Shown here: in pieces, positions 52,488-60,443 of the stretch | How the letters are laid out: each line of letters starts with the position of its first letter | How positions within the stretch are numbered: position 1 is the stretch's first letter | Assembly: GCA_028683435.1 (NCBI GenBank) | Contig: JAQUIG010000004.1 | Location: 62,001-126,000, forward strand | Origin: Desulfuromonadaceae bacterium | Lineage (GTDB): Bacteria; Desulfobacterota; Desulfuromonadia; Geobacterales; Pseudopelobacteraceae | DNA: 64,000 nt | Direction of reading: 5' to 3' | Position numbers and translations under genes: made by a program | The notes under the pieces: generated by a model | The model's database searches: none | Seen by the model: the letters and a program-made list of their open reading frames with translations, nothing else | Told to the model about the DNA's origin: nothing

Positions 52488-53402
52488 ATGATTGATCGTC
52501 GAGATTTTCTAAAAGGGTGTCTGGCCTGCAGTGTAACCGCTGCTTCCATCAGCGTTGTAGGTAAGGACGCTTTTGCAGCAGGTTCATTTGAAGGGTATCC
52601 GGATGCTATGGGAGTGCTTGTTGACCTGACACGCTGTGTTGGCTGCCGCAGTTGCGAGGCTGCATGTAATAATGAACAAAAATTACCAGATCCTGATCTG
52701 CCGTTTGATGACCAATCCGTATTCAAAGAAGAGCGCCGTACCACAGACAAAGCCTATACCGTTGTAAATAAATACGAAATTGCCGACAAGGATACATTGT
52801 TCCGCAAGATGCAGTGTAACCACTGCAATGAGCCAGCCTGTCTCACCTCCTGCTTTGTCAATGCTTATACGAAGACAAAAGAAGGAGCGGTTATATACAA
52901 TTCGAAGGTCTGCGTCGGCTGCCGTAACTGCATGATCGCCTGTCCCTTCAACATCCCGGCATACAGTTATTCGAGTCCTACCAACCCTTTGATCAAGAAG
53001 TGCATCTTCTGTTACGACACCAGGCTCAAAAACGGCCGGCCACCGGCATGTGTAGAGATCTGCCCGCAACAGGTCATGACCTTTGGACATCGTTCCGATT
53101 TGTTGGCAATTGGGCATGAACGTATCAAAAACGACCCTGCCAAATACGTCAACAAGGTCTATGGAGAAAAAGAAGTGGGTGGTACCAGCTGGATGTATTT
53201 GAGCAGCGTGGATTTTGATAAGGTTGGTCTTGATAACCATATGCAAAATGAGCCAATCATTTCCAACGTCAAAGACTTCCTCGGCATGGTGCCGATGGTG
53301 CTCTCCATCTGGCCGGCGCTGTTCACCGGTATCCATCTGCTGGCCACCAAAAACAAGGGGGAACACGGCGACCACGATCATGAAGAGGGAGACCAGCAAT
53401 GA
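52488..53402 (+). CDS. Tat-exported 4[4Fe-4S] ferredoxin subunit with membrane anchor, Cbc-type
   Basis: 304 residues from ATG 52488, behind GAAGGAG. Tat signal D-R-R-D-F-L-K-G-C, then four cysteine clusters: C-V-G-C-R-S-C-E-A-A-C, C-N-H-C-N-E-P-A-C, C-V-G-C-R-N-C-M-I-A-C and C-I-F-C, the HybA/DmsB pattern. Near the C-terminus, F-L-G-M-V-P-M-V-L-S-I-W-P-A-L-F is a membrane anchor. It would carry electrons between the NrfD partner and the cytochrome. ATGA overlap with the next gene. Confidence 0.93.
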   Translation: MIDRRDFLKGCLACSVTAASISVVGKDAFAAGSFEGYPDAMGVLVDLTRCVGCRSCEAACNNEQKLPDPDLPFDDQSVFKEERRTTDKAYTVVNKYEIADKDTLFRKMQCNHCNEPACLTSCFVNAYTKTKEGAVIYNSKVCVGCRNCMIACPFNIPAYSYSSPTNPLIKKCIFCYDTRLKNGRPPACVEICPQQVMTFGHRSDLLAIGHERIKNDPAKYVNKVYGEKEVGGTSWMYLSSVDFDKVGLDNHMQNEPIISNVKDFLGMVPMVLSIWPALFTGIHLLATKNKGEHGDHDHEEGDQQ

Positions 53403-54721
53403 AACAGTATTTGACAAGCAATTCTGATGTACAAATAGTCGATAGTTTGCGCACAGATAATGACAGAGGCCGCCGATGGACACTCATGGAAAAGCTTTTT
53501 ATGGGTTTGACGCTGCAGCAATATATAGCTCAGGCCATCAGGAATCCTTTTAACTGGTTCTTGGCGCTAATCTTTGCCATTGGCTTCCCAGTCATTATCG
53601 GGCGCTTCATCTTTGGCCTTGAGTGGGCAACCGGCGGTCCGCAGAGCAATGCTTGGGGACTTTTCCTCGGATTTGGTCTGTTCGGCATGGTTCCGCTGTC
53701 ATCGTCCGGTTTTCAGATGGGCTCGGCAGTTGAGGTGTTTGGTCGGCACGATATGGAGCCACTCGAACGCTTAGGAATACTGAACGGTATTCTGGGTTAC
53801 TTCTTCGCAGTCATATTCTTGATGGTGGACCTTGGACAGCCGTGGCGTTTGCCGTACCCGATGGTGGTTTCCTGGGGGCCTGCTTCAGTACTGTTTCTTG
53901 TTGCTTGGCATGTTGCAACATACCTGTCGGTTCAAGCTGCGGAGATGTCCACGCCGTTTTTTGAATGGATGGGGTGGCCTGCAGGACGTACCGTCATCAA
54001 AAAGATGGCACTGGGTCTGGCCGTAGCCGGCATCATTCTCTCTACCCTGCACCAGGGGGCACTGGGCGCTCTATCTTCATACGCTCCTGGGAAGATACAC
54101 CCACTCTGGTATTCGTCCTCATTCCAATGGCTTTATTTCTTTGTTTCATCCCTGCCGGGTGGACTCTGCATGGTGATTGTAGTGAGTACCATCGTCATCA
54201 AGACTATGGCATGGCGCTGTGATGATAATTTCAAATTAAATCTCGATAAATTGCATATATCACTGGCTAAGGGCGCCTCAATGGGTCTGTTTACCTATTT
54301 TGTCATCAGAATGGTCGGTGTTGCGCATGATAACAAATGGGCTTATCTGGCAACCGGTTGGGGCACTTGGTGGATGTTTGAAATTGGTGTTGGCGTGATT
54401 CTGTCGATGATACTGCTTACGGTAGGAGCCAGAAATAAAAATCTTACCTTGATTCGACTGGGTGCCTGGACCACTATCTTGGGTGTTATTCTCAACCGTC
54501 TGAATGTCTATCTGATTACTTTCAATTGGAAACATGGCGAAATAGAAATACCACCCTGGCGCGAGTTTATGATCACAATAACCATATACTGCGTCTATAT
54601 CGCAACATACCGTTTCATTCTCTATCGCTGGCCGGTGCTTTTTCGCTGGAAAACAAAGTACGGCGAATATACTGTTCTTGACGCCAAAACGGGTGCTAAA
54701 CCTGCTGTTTCCGAGCTTTAA
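53399..54721 (+). CDS. NrfD/HybB-type quinone-interacting membrane protein, Cbc-type
   Basis: 440 residues with about nine or ten membrane helices. G-Q-P-W-R-L, the internal F-Q-M-G-S-A-V-E-V-F-G and S-T-L-H-Q-G-A-L-G match the HybB/NrfD fold. It oxidises or reduces menaquinone at the membrane and pairs with the ferredoxin and cytochrome genes before it (CbcU-like). It starts inside the ferredoxin stop (ATGA). Confidence 0.92.
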   Translation: MKQYLTSNSDVQIVDSLRTDNDRGRRWTLMEKLFMGLTLQQYIAQAIRNPFNWFLALIFAIGFPVIIGRFIFGLEWATGGPQSNAWGLFLGFGLFGMVPLSSSGFQMGSAVEVFGRHDMEPLERLGILNGILGYFFAVIFLMVDLGQPWRLPYPMVVSWGPASVLFLVAWHVATYLSVQAAEMSTPFFEWMGWPAGRTVIKKMALGLAVAGIILSTLHQGALGALSSYAPGKIHPLWYSSSFQWLYFFVSSLPGGLCMVIVVSTIVIKTMAWRCDDNFKLNLDKLHISLAKGASMGLFTYFVIRMVGVAHDNKWAYLATGWGTWWMFEIGVGVILSMILLTVGARNKNLTLIRLGAWTTILGVILNRLNVYLITFNWKHGEIEIPPWREFMITITIYCVYIATYRFILYRWPVLFRWKTKYGEYTVLDAKTGAKPAVSEL

Positions 54722-54753
54722 GATTGCCACATCGGCAAGTAATTGCCCAAACT

Positions 54754-54787
54754 ACTGTTCCCCCTCCGATACGGCAGGGGGAACAGT
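54754..54787 (+). repeat. 12-bp perfect intercistronic hairpin
   Basis: ACTGTTCCCCCT and AGGGGGAACAGT (54754-54765 / 54776-54787) pair fully around ten bases. No T run follows and the dodecaheme start is 13 bases later, so it is more likely an RNA-stability or processing element than a terminator. Confidence 0.7.
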
Positions 54788-54800
54788 CCAGGAGAACGTA

Positions 54801-55814
54801 ATGAACCGTACTCTATTATTCCTAATGGTTTGCCTGATAAGTATGATCACCACACAAGCCAGTGCGTTAGAACTGAAAAATATCACCTATAGTACCAAAG
54901 AGGCAGGCACGGTTGTCTTCAGTCACAGTAAGCACCTGGCCAAGAAGTCTCCGAGAGGTGCCCAAGCTTTTAGTTGTGCTACCTGTCATACCGCTAACAA
55001 GAGTAAAAAGCATTACACCATGGCCGAGATGTACAGCGGGAAGTCCTGCGGGGCCTGCCATAACGGCAGGCAGGCTTTTGATGCGCATGAATGTAGTAAA
55101 TGTCACCAGGTAAAAGAAATTGTTTATCAGGTTAAGGAAACCGGTCCAACACCTTTCAGCCACAATCTGCACCTTGCAAAGGTCAAAGATTGTTCAGTCT
55201 GCCATACCAAATTGTATAAGACCGGTAAAAACCAGGCTGTGTCAATGGCTGAGATGGAAAAAGGCAAGTCCTGTGGATTCTGTCACAATGGCAAACAGGT
55301 ATTTGGAGTTAACAAATGCAGCAAGTGTCACCGCAGTCCAGAGCTGACATACAATACCGCACCTATTAACAAGGCGACCTTCAGCCATGCCTTTCATACC
55401 CAGGCGTATAATTGTAAAGATTGTCATTCGACTTCGGTGAAGCCTGATCGGAAGAAAAACAAGCGGGTCACCATGGCTGAGATGGAAAAGGGGCGGTCCT
55501 GTGGCACCTGCCATGATGGAAAGAGTGCTTTCTCGGTTAAAGGTGACTGTGAAAAGTGTCACACCGGCTTCAAAATTCCGTCCCAGTTGACGTTCAAAAG
55601 TAAAAACGGGACTGTCGTTGGCCACTTTAGCCACGAGTTTCATACAGCAGTTTTTAAATGCAGTGATTGTCACACCAAGTTGTATCCTTACGGTAATGGT
55701 AAGCGCACGACCATGAAACAGATGGAGGCTGGCGCGTCTTGCGGCGCCTGCCATGATGGAAATAGCGCTTTTTCCGCCAAGGGCGACTGTCTGAAATGTC
55801 ACAAAAAGAACTGA
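54801..55814 (+). CDS. Dodecaheme c7-type polymer cytochrome
   Basis: 337 residues from ATG 54801 behind AGGAGA, with a signal peptide (about 1-23). Twelve CxxCH motifs fall into four repeats of three, each with F-S-H-x-x-H, C-x-x-C-H, M-A-E-M-E-x-G-x-S-C-G-x-C-H-N/D-G and C-x-K-C-H (approximate repeats at 40-105, 115-180, 188-255, 262-337). This is the triheme c7 repeat of Geobacter polymer cytochromes, a periplasmic electron wire. It sits after the NrfD gene and could accept its electrons. Confidence 0.95.
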   Translation: MNRTLLFLMVCLISMITTQASALELKNITYSTKEAGTVVFSHSKHLAKKSPRGAQAFSCATCHTANKSKKHYTMAEMYSGKSCGACHNGRQAFDAHECSKCHQVKEIVYQVKETGPTPFSHNLHLAKVKDCSVCHTKLYKTGKNQAVSMAEMEKGKSCGFCHNGKQVFGVNKCSKCHRSPELTYNTAPINKATFSHAFHTQAYNCKDCHSTSVKPDRKKNKRVTMAEMEKGRSCGTCHDGKSAFSVKGDCEKCHTGFKIPSQLTFKSKNGTVVGHFSHEFHTAVFKCSDCHTKLYPYGNGKRTTMKQMEAGASCGACHDGNSAFSAKGDCLKCHKKN

Positions 55815-55823
55815 GATTTTCAT

Positions 55824-55860
55824 AGCCGACCGGGGAAAGTAATCCCCGCCGGCTTGTTTT
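55824..55860 (+). terminator. Rho-independent terminator after the dodecaheme gene
   Basis: AGCCG and CGGCT bracket CGGGGA/TCCCCG in an imperfect stem (55824-55854), followed by TTGTTTT. It may be partial, since two more genes follow on the same strand. Confidence 0.72.
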
Positions 55861-55886
55861 AGTTGGTCTGCTTCAGGAGGTCCGCC

Positions 55887-56738
55887 ATGTTCCAGAGTAT
55901 AGCCACCCGTTCAATAATCCCGGTCGGCCTTGCCGTAACCGGCTTTGTAGCAATATGTTGCCTAAGCCTGTATTCAATAATGAAGCAGGACATGATTGAT
56001 GAAGCTGCCCAAAGCGGTCGCAATATTGCTAATACTGTTGTGCTCTCAACCCGCTACGCTATGCTGCATAACGACCGGCAACACTTGGGGAACATCATTG
56101 CTAATATTGGTCAGCAACAGGGTGTCGAACACTTGCGGGTCTTCAACCATGAAGGACTAATATCTTTTTCCCGCAATACGTCTGAAACGGGTCAACAGAT
56201 TAACAAAAACACGGAAGGGTGCAGCGGGTGCCATAGCGGACTTAAACCGGCAGCATTGCTGGCGGCGGAAAAACAGACCAGGCGCTTCAAAAATGAACGG
56301 GGCGTGGAAGTTCTGGCGATGTCACAACCTATTTACAACGAACCATCCTGCTCAACTACGGCTTGTCATTACCATTCACAAAATAACAGAGTGCTTGGGA
56401 TGCTGGATATCGGGCTTGACCAGGGACCATTGCAAAACTCACTTGCTTTAATGCGCTATCGTATGATAATTTTTACACTCATGATTTTAGTTCTCACGGT
56501 GGGTGGAGTAGCAGCTCTTCTGAACCGGTCTTTTTTTATACCCCTGAAGAAGCTGGTTGATATTACCAGCGTTTCAGTACTGAGTGATGCTGAAAAAGAG
56601 CTGGAATCCGGTTTCGGCGAGGTCTCTTTGCTGGCACAAAATTATCACAGTTTGGTAGTACGCTTGAATGACGCTAAAGAAGCACTCGCACGTTGCCATA
56701 GCTGCAATAAGACAAAAGCTGATACTGAGAATACCTAA
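55887..56738 (+). CDS. Diheme periplasmic sensor with HAMP region but no output domain
   Basis: 283 residues from ATG 55887, behind AGGAGG. Membrane helix (about 9-30), periplasmic domain with C-S-G-C-H at 112-116 and C-S-T-T-A-C-H (CX4CH) at 155-161, second membrane helix (about 192-212), HAMP-like region and a short coiled coil to C-H-S-C-N. The heme domain type normally feeds a kinase, chemoreceptor or GGDEF module; here the chain stops after HAMP. It might act by partner binding. Not an obvious frameshift. Confidence 0.85.
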   Translation: MFQSIATRSIIPVGLAVTGFVAICCLSLYSIMKQDMIDEAAQSGRNIANTVVLSTRYAMLHNDRQHLGNIIANIGQQQGVEHLRVFNHEGLISFSRNTSETGQQINKNTEGCSGCHSGLKPAALLAAEKQTRRFKNERGVEVLAMSQPIYNEPSCSTTACHYHSQNNRVLGMLDIGLDQGPLQNSLALMRYRMIIFTLMILVLTVGGVAALLNRSFFIPLKKLVDITSVSVLSDAEKELESGFGEVSLLAQNYHSLVVRLNDAKEALARCHSCNKTKADTENT

Positions 56739-56807
56739 GCATTAATGCTGAGCATCCAATCAGATTGAAATATCATTAGGTGGTTACCAAGGAAGGTGCT
56801 TAGTTAT

Positions 56808-57332
56808 ATGACCAACCAGGAGACCAGCCGCGAATTGACACAGATAGACCAACGGGCGGCATTGCTGGAGTCAATACGCCGGCTGCACGCCCGCTCCCAC
56901 CGTGGGATGTGGACAATTGCAGCTTTTGCCTTTACCAGTGTGCTCGTCATGCTTGGTGACCGGATCCTCCCCCCACTGACTCCAGAAGTAAAAAAGATGC
57001 TGGGCACACCACCCACAAGCAATATGATCAGTGCCCTTTTGATTGTCTACGCATTTTCTGCCATTCTGCTGGTGCTGGGCAGAATAACTAACGCCTCACC
57101 CAAAACTGTCTCATTCAGTCATATCGGCTATCTCGTCTGCTTTTATGCCTTCTACTATTTATCGGGAGTACTTTCTGAAAACTTCTGGGCGGTACTAGCT
57201 ACCGGCATGACCATCCTGTGTCTTGAAAGCTATCATATCTGGACTCTCAGCATGGCGAAGATCCGTGAAGAGGAAGAAACTCTGGCATTACTTGAACGGA
57301 GGATGGGCCTTGAGCGGGGGCACAATAGATAA
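56808..57332 (+). CDS. Four-helix membrane protein, paralog of 58772-59299
   Basis: 174 residues from ATG 56808, with GGAAGG upstream. Four hydrophobic segments (about 35-52, 74-92, 104-122, 128-148). The G-T-P-P, L-G-R-I and Y-H-I-W-T-L-S-M-A-K-I positions align with the gene at 58772-59299. No known family. It closes the plus-strand cytochrome unit. Confidence 0.78.
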   Translation: MTNQETSRELTQIDQRAALLESIRRLHARSHRGMWTIAAFAFTSVLVMLGDRILPPLTPEVKKMLGTPPTSNMISALLIVYAFSAILLVLGRITNASPKTVSFSHIGYLVCFYAFYYLSGVLSENFWAVLATGMTILCLESYHIWTLSMAKIREEEETLALLERRMGLERGHNR

Positions 57333-57350
57333 TCACCTAATATAAACCAC

Positions 57351-57400
57351 AAAAAAAACGGGCGGAGCACCATTGACAAGGTTCTCTGCCCGTTTTGTTC
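57351..57400. terminator. Bidirectional terminator between convergent genes
   Basis: AAAACGGGC (57355-57363) and GCCCGTTTT (57388-57396) flank a partly paired interior; A run upstream and T run downstream serve both strands. Confidence 0.82.
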
Positions 57401-57413
57401 TTATTGGAGCGGT

Positions 57414-57734
57414 TTATTCTGCTGTATCAGCAGTAATATGCAGATGGCAGTGAAGGCATCGGCGAAAGTACATAAGTGACATGCCGTGCATATGAAAATA
57501 TTGTCCGCATCTGGGGCAACGCACCAGAGCAGAATAAAGAGCGGTAACAAATAAAACTACTACCCATAAACCAAAGGTGATAGCCACGCTACGAAAAGTT
57601 GGTGAAATCTTGCTGGCCAACCACATGGCTGGCATATAACAGATAATTGTGGCAAAAAAATATTTACGGCGTCTTCGTATCCGACTCATCGCCGCACTAA
57701 AAGAAGCTGGATCAGTTTTTGTGGGCTCTTCCAT
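57414..57734 (-). CDS. Small membrane protein with zinc-ribbon cysteines
   Basis: 106 residues. A basic N-terminal helix (S-R-I-R-R-R-R-K-Y), two membrane segments (about 26-43 and 50-68) and a C-terminal C-P-R-C-G-Q-Y-F ... C-L-H-C-H, a possible zinc site. No family recognised. It lies downstream of the small membrane protein pair on the minus strand. Confidence 0.62.
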   Translation of the reverse strand: MEEPTKTDPASFSAAMSRIRRRRKYFFATIICYMPAMWLASKISPTFRSVAITFGLWVVVLFVTALYSALVRCPRCGQYFHMHGMSLMYFRRCLHCHLHITADTAE

Positions 57735-57823
57735 GTGACATCTCTGTTTTTGTCATTCCACCCCCTCCTGTAACAGCGAGAGGGTGAAGATTCTTTTGGA
57801 GGTGGGATGCTCTCTATCCATCG

Positions 57824-58087
57824 TCAGTTGCGTGATTTTACTTCTGCAGTAACTTGTTGTTTACTCGCTTCTGCAGCACCCTTGATCATGCTGTAAAGAG
57901 TGATAGCGGCCGGAATGGTTTGCACTACTACTACAAGAGCAAGAAATCCGGCAAAGGCTAACACAAGAATGCCGCTGTTGTAAGTCAGGCTGGTATCAAT
58001 TGTACCAGGGGCAGTTGAGGCAACGGCAGAAGTCAGGTTGGCAGCAAGTAGAGCAACTGTAGTAAGAATGATTTTTGTGAATTTCAT
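57824..58087 (-). CDS. Small membrane protein with Q-x-I-P motif (cassette C, second)
   Basis: 87 residues. M-K-F-T-K-I-I-L-T-T-V-A-L-L-A-A-N signal, then Y-N-S-G-I-L-V-L-A-F-A-G-F-L-A-L-V-V-V-V and Q-T-I-P-A-A-I-T-L-Y. Nearly the same as the cassette A second gene (48809-49072), including the charged tail with K and E. Follows its partner by 45 bp. Confidence 0.85.
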   Translation of the reverse strand: MKFTKIILTTVALLAANLTSAVASTAPGTIDTSLTYNSGILVLAFAGFLALVVVVQTIPAAITLYSMIKGAAEASKQQVTAEVKSRN

Positions 58088-58132
58088 GGTATTGAATCTC
58101 CTTAATAGTTTTAAAATTATTTTGTGGCTGAT

Positions 58133-58378
58133 TTATTTGCCTGAGTGTGTCAAATCGGCAAGCTTCGAGGTTTCTGACGGACTAAAGATCGCCTTGATCA
58201 TTGCAAATAACAAGATGCCTGCGGGGATTACCTGTAACATGACAACCAGCACACCGAAACCGATAAAGAACCATACCAACGGACCACCGCTGTCTTGGAT
58301 GACGCCATCTACTGCCAAGGCTGATGTAGCACTACCACCGAGCAAGGGGATCAAAAAATTAGTGATTTTCGTTTTCAT
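58133..58378 (-). CDS. Small membrane protein with Q-x-I-P motif (cassette C, first)
   Basis: 81 residues from ATG 58378 behind GAGGAG. Signal-like start, then G-G-P-L-V-W-F-F-I-G-F-G-V-L-V-V-M-L-Q-V, then I-P-A-G. Nearly identical in its helix to the cassette A first gene (48155-48391). Driven by the sigma-54 promoter immediately upstream. This cassette has no receiver-like gene. Confidence 0.86.
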   Translation of the reverse strand: MKTKITNFLIPLLGGSATSALAVDGVIQDSGGPLVWFFIGFGVLVVMLQVIPAGILLFAMIKAIFSPSETSKLADLTHSGK

Positions 58379-58427
58379 GGCATTCTCCTCAGGGACCCAG
58401 CTAATGTTCGAATCATACCATTGTATT

Positions 58428-58443
58428 TGCACAGGGAGTGCCA
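58428..58443 (-). promoter_or_regulatory. Sigma-54 promoter, cassette C
   Basis: On the minus strand TGGCACTCCCTGTGCA: GG-N10-GC with a full TGGCAC. It lies 49 bp upstream of the ATG. An inverted repeat GTTATTG-CACG-CAATAAC at 58600-58617, about 160 bp further upstream, is a candidate activator site. The gap 58444-58688 holds no gene. Confidence 0.86.
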
Positions 58444-58688
58444 ACTTTTGATGTTAATTTAAAAATGCTATAACATGCTGAAAAATATATTAATATAGAT
58501 TGTAACTGCGACGGTTAGCTTTATGGGCAGATAATATAAATGTATAAATACATTATTCAGTAAACTGTCAGAAACAATCTAAGCTGCATGTAACTCGTAG
58601 TTATTGCACGCAATAACAAACTATCCAAATACTGCTTACTGTATTAAAAACATATGCATCAATAGTTTGTATGGAGTTAGGTCACCGC

Positions 58689-58720
58689 AAAAAAAGCATT
58701 CGATATGTTGAGTCGAATGC
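58689..58720 (-). terminator. Terminator of the four-helix membrane protein gene
   Basis: GCATTCGA (58696-58703) and TCGAATGC (58713-58720), with As at 58689-58695 giving a T run on the minus strand. Confidence 0.85.
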
Positions 58721-58771
58721 CCTTTATGGTCTTGTCCTGTCATGTGAAGTGTTTAAAGTAAAGTGTGCGCC

Positions 58772-59299
58772 TTACAGCGCTTCCTGGTGCAGTCCGCCTC
58801 CGATGATGAACTTCTTTTCTATTTTCTGCATATAGTAGGTATAAACGTTATAGTGCTGCAGCGTAAGCACCACAAGTCCTGAGATGAAAATCTCATTAAT
58901 ATACTGGCCAAGTCCGCCAATTAGGAAAAACAACACGAAGAAGCCGATTCTGAAGGCAACATGTGACGTCGTACCCGATGGAGGAGTACCATGGTAAAGC
59001 CTGCCTATAATTACTGTCAGAGCACTGATCGTTGAGACCCACATCAGCCCCACGGCCATGAATACGGGGGGAACTGTGCCAAGTTTGTTCATCAGATCCG
59101 AGGGTAATATCCCGGTCAGGCTTTGCTCTCTGAAATGAAAGGCAATCATACTAACCGCTAAGTATATACAGATTCCACAAAGTCCGATGTATGAACGACC
59201 ATAAAGGTCGGTAAGTTGTTTACCATCGTAATGTACTGAAACTTCATTGTTATCAACCGTCTCATCAGACGCCTCTGCTCGTATTTTGTCTCTTAACAT
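58772..59299 (-). CDS. Four-helix membrane protein, paralog of 56808-57332
   Basis: 175 residues. Four hydrophobic segments (about 37-55, 78-97, 111-130, 137-152), with G-T-V-P-P, I-G-R-L and Y-N-V-Y-T-Y-Y-M-Q-K-I matching its paralog. A longer acidic N-terminal tail precedes. It is a single-gene unit bracketed by a sigma-54 promoter and a terminator. Confidence 0.8.
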   Translation of the reverse strand: MLRDKIRAEASDETVDNNEVSVHYDGKQLTDLYGRSYIGLCGICIYLAVSMIAFHFREQSLTGILPSDLMNKLGTVPPVFMAVGLMWVSTISALTVIIGRLYHGTPPSGTTSHVAFRIGFFVLFFLIGGLGQYINEIFISGLVVLTLQHYNVYTYYMQKIEKKFIIGGGLHQEAL

Positions 59300-59373
59300 G
59301 GCCCCATCTCCTTATGGTCAGTCGTTTAAGGCGACTCTTTTTATAAATACTAATTGCTTATGTCTGATATGTA

Positions 59374-59389
59374 AGCATTTGTTGTGCCA
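59374..59389 (-). promoter_or_regulatory. Sigma-54 promoter of the four-helix membrane protein gene
   Basis: On the minus strand TGGCACAACAAATGCT, GG-N10-GC intact, about 75 bp before the ATG. ACTAGCTAGT, a perfect palindrome, is at 59419-59428. The area 59372-59620 resembles 62637-62881, indicating a duplicated control region. No gene is seen in 59300-59761; a hairpin TAGTCCTG/CAGGACTA lies at 59572-59592. Confidence 0.84.
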
Positions 59390-59761
59390 AGCTAAATACA
59401 AAATAAAAATACTGGTATACTAGCTAGTTAGAGATGTTTGCTGCAGGTGGAATAAATAGATTTTCTTCAGATTGCGGAGTAGGAAAAGCTAATAAACAAA
59501 ACAAGAATAGTTTTTCCTTTTTATAATCAATATGTTGAAAAGAATAATCGAATTTATATTGGCTTTAGGGGTAGTCCTGCTTTACAGGACTATTCTTTTC
59601 AGGCAGGAGAGTGGGGACTGCTTGGCTGATTTTTGCACACTGATAAACCTGTAAATTAGCTGAACAGTTTTAAAACCGGTAAACCTATCCAAAGGTACGA
59701 TAAGGATAGGTTCATCGGTAGTGATCTGATTAATAAAGTGTGGTTGAGGCGTGTGTTTTGG

Positions 59762-60439
59762 CTAGGCTACTGTTCCAGATTCCTCTTCAGTACCATGTTC
59801 AGTGCCATGGTGATGATCTACCTTTTCCCATCCTGTCCACATCGGTTTGAAATAAGCGAGAGGAGTTGAACCAAGGGTTGCCAGATATACATGGGTCATT
59901 AAAAATGCCCCTAGTATGCAGGCCAGCAGAAAGTGTACTATTACAAGGATTTGTAGACCTCCGACCATCAGCAGTATTTGACGTACCGGCCCTATATTGA
60001 GTAGGGCAATGCCGGACAGGCTGACAAAAGGCACAATAACAAACATAATTGCCAGATAGGCTGACTTCTGCATGGGGTTGAATTTACTGTCAGGTGTTGC
60101 GTGAAATGGACTTGAGGCTCCTTTGAAATAGCTATAGAAATAGAAGAATACCTGCCGCAACAAGGGATAGGACAGTTCATTCATTTTTGGCACGTAAATA
60201 CTAGTCAGTGCGCCTGATACCCATTTGTAATAAAAAAACCAGAATGAAAACGAAAGTGCGACCACGATGCCGGCGGTGTTGTGAAGCAGAATTGCTGATC
60301 GATAACTTCCGCAGATGGTAACAAATTCAGGGAAGCGTATCTGAGCTCCAGAGATACACAGGGTAACGATACCGAAGGCGTTCAGCCAGTGCCAAATTCT
60401 TACAGGTGTCGGTTGTAGATAAACAAATTTGGATTCCAT
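59762..60439 (-). CDS. Membrane b-type cytochrome (Ni/Fe-hydrogenase/PhsC-like)
   Basis: 225 residues, four or five membrane helices. Histidines in I-W-H-W-L-N-A, L-L-H-N-T-A-G, V-H-F-L-L-A and M-T-H-V-Y-L are placed to bind two b hemes, as in the cytochrome b561 family of hydrogenase and formate dehydrogenase anchors. It would exchange electrons with menaquinone and the heptaheme partner four bases upstream. The C-terminus is rich in His and Glu. Confidence 0.88.
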   Translation of the reverse strand: MESKFVYLQPTPVRIWHWLNAFGIVTLCISGAQIRFPEFVTICGSYRSAILLHNTAGIVVALSFSFWFFYYKWVSGALTSIYVPKMNELSYPLLRQVFFYFYSYFKGASSPFHATPDSKFNPMQKSAYLAIMFVIVPFVSLSGIALLNIGPVRQILLMVGGLQILVIVHFLLACILGAFLMTHVYLATLGSTPLAYFKPMWTGWEKVDHHHGTEHGTEEESGTVA

Positions 60440-60443
60440 GATA

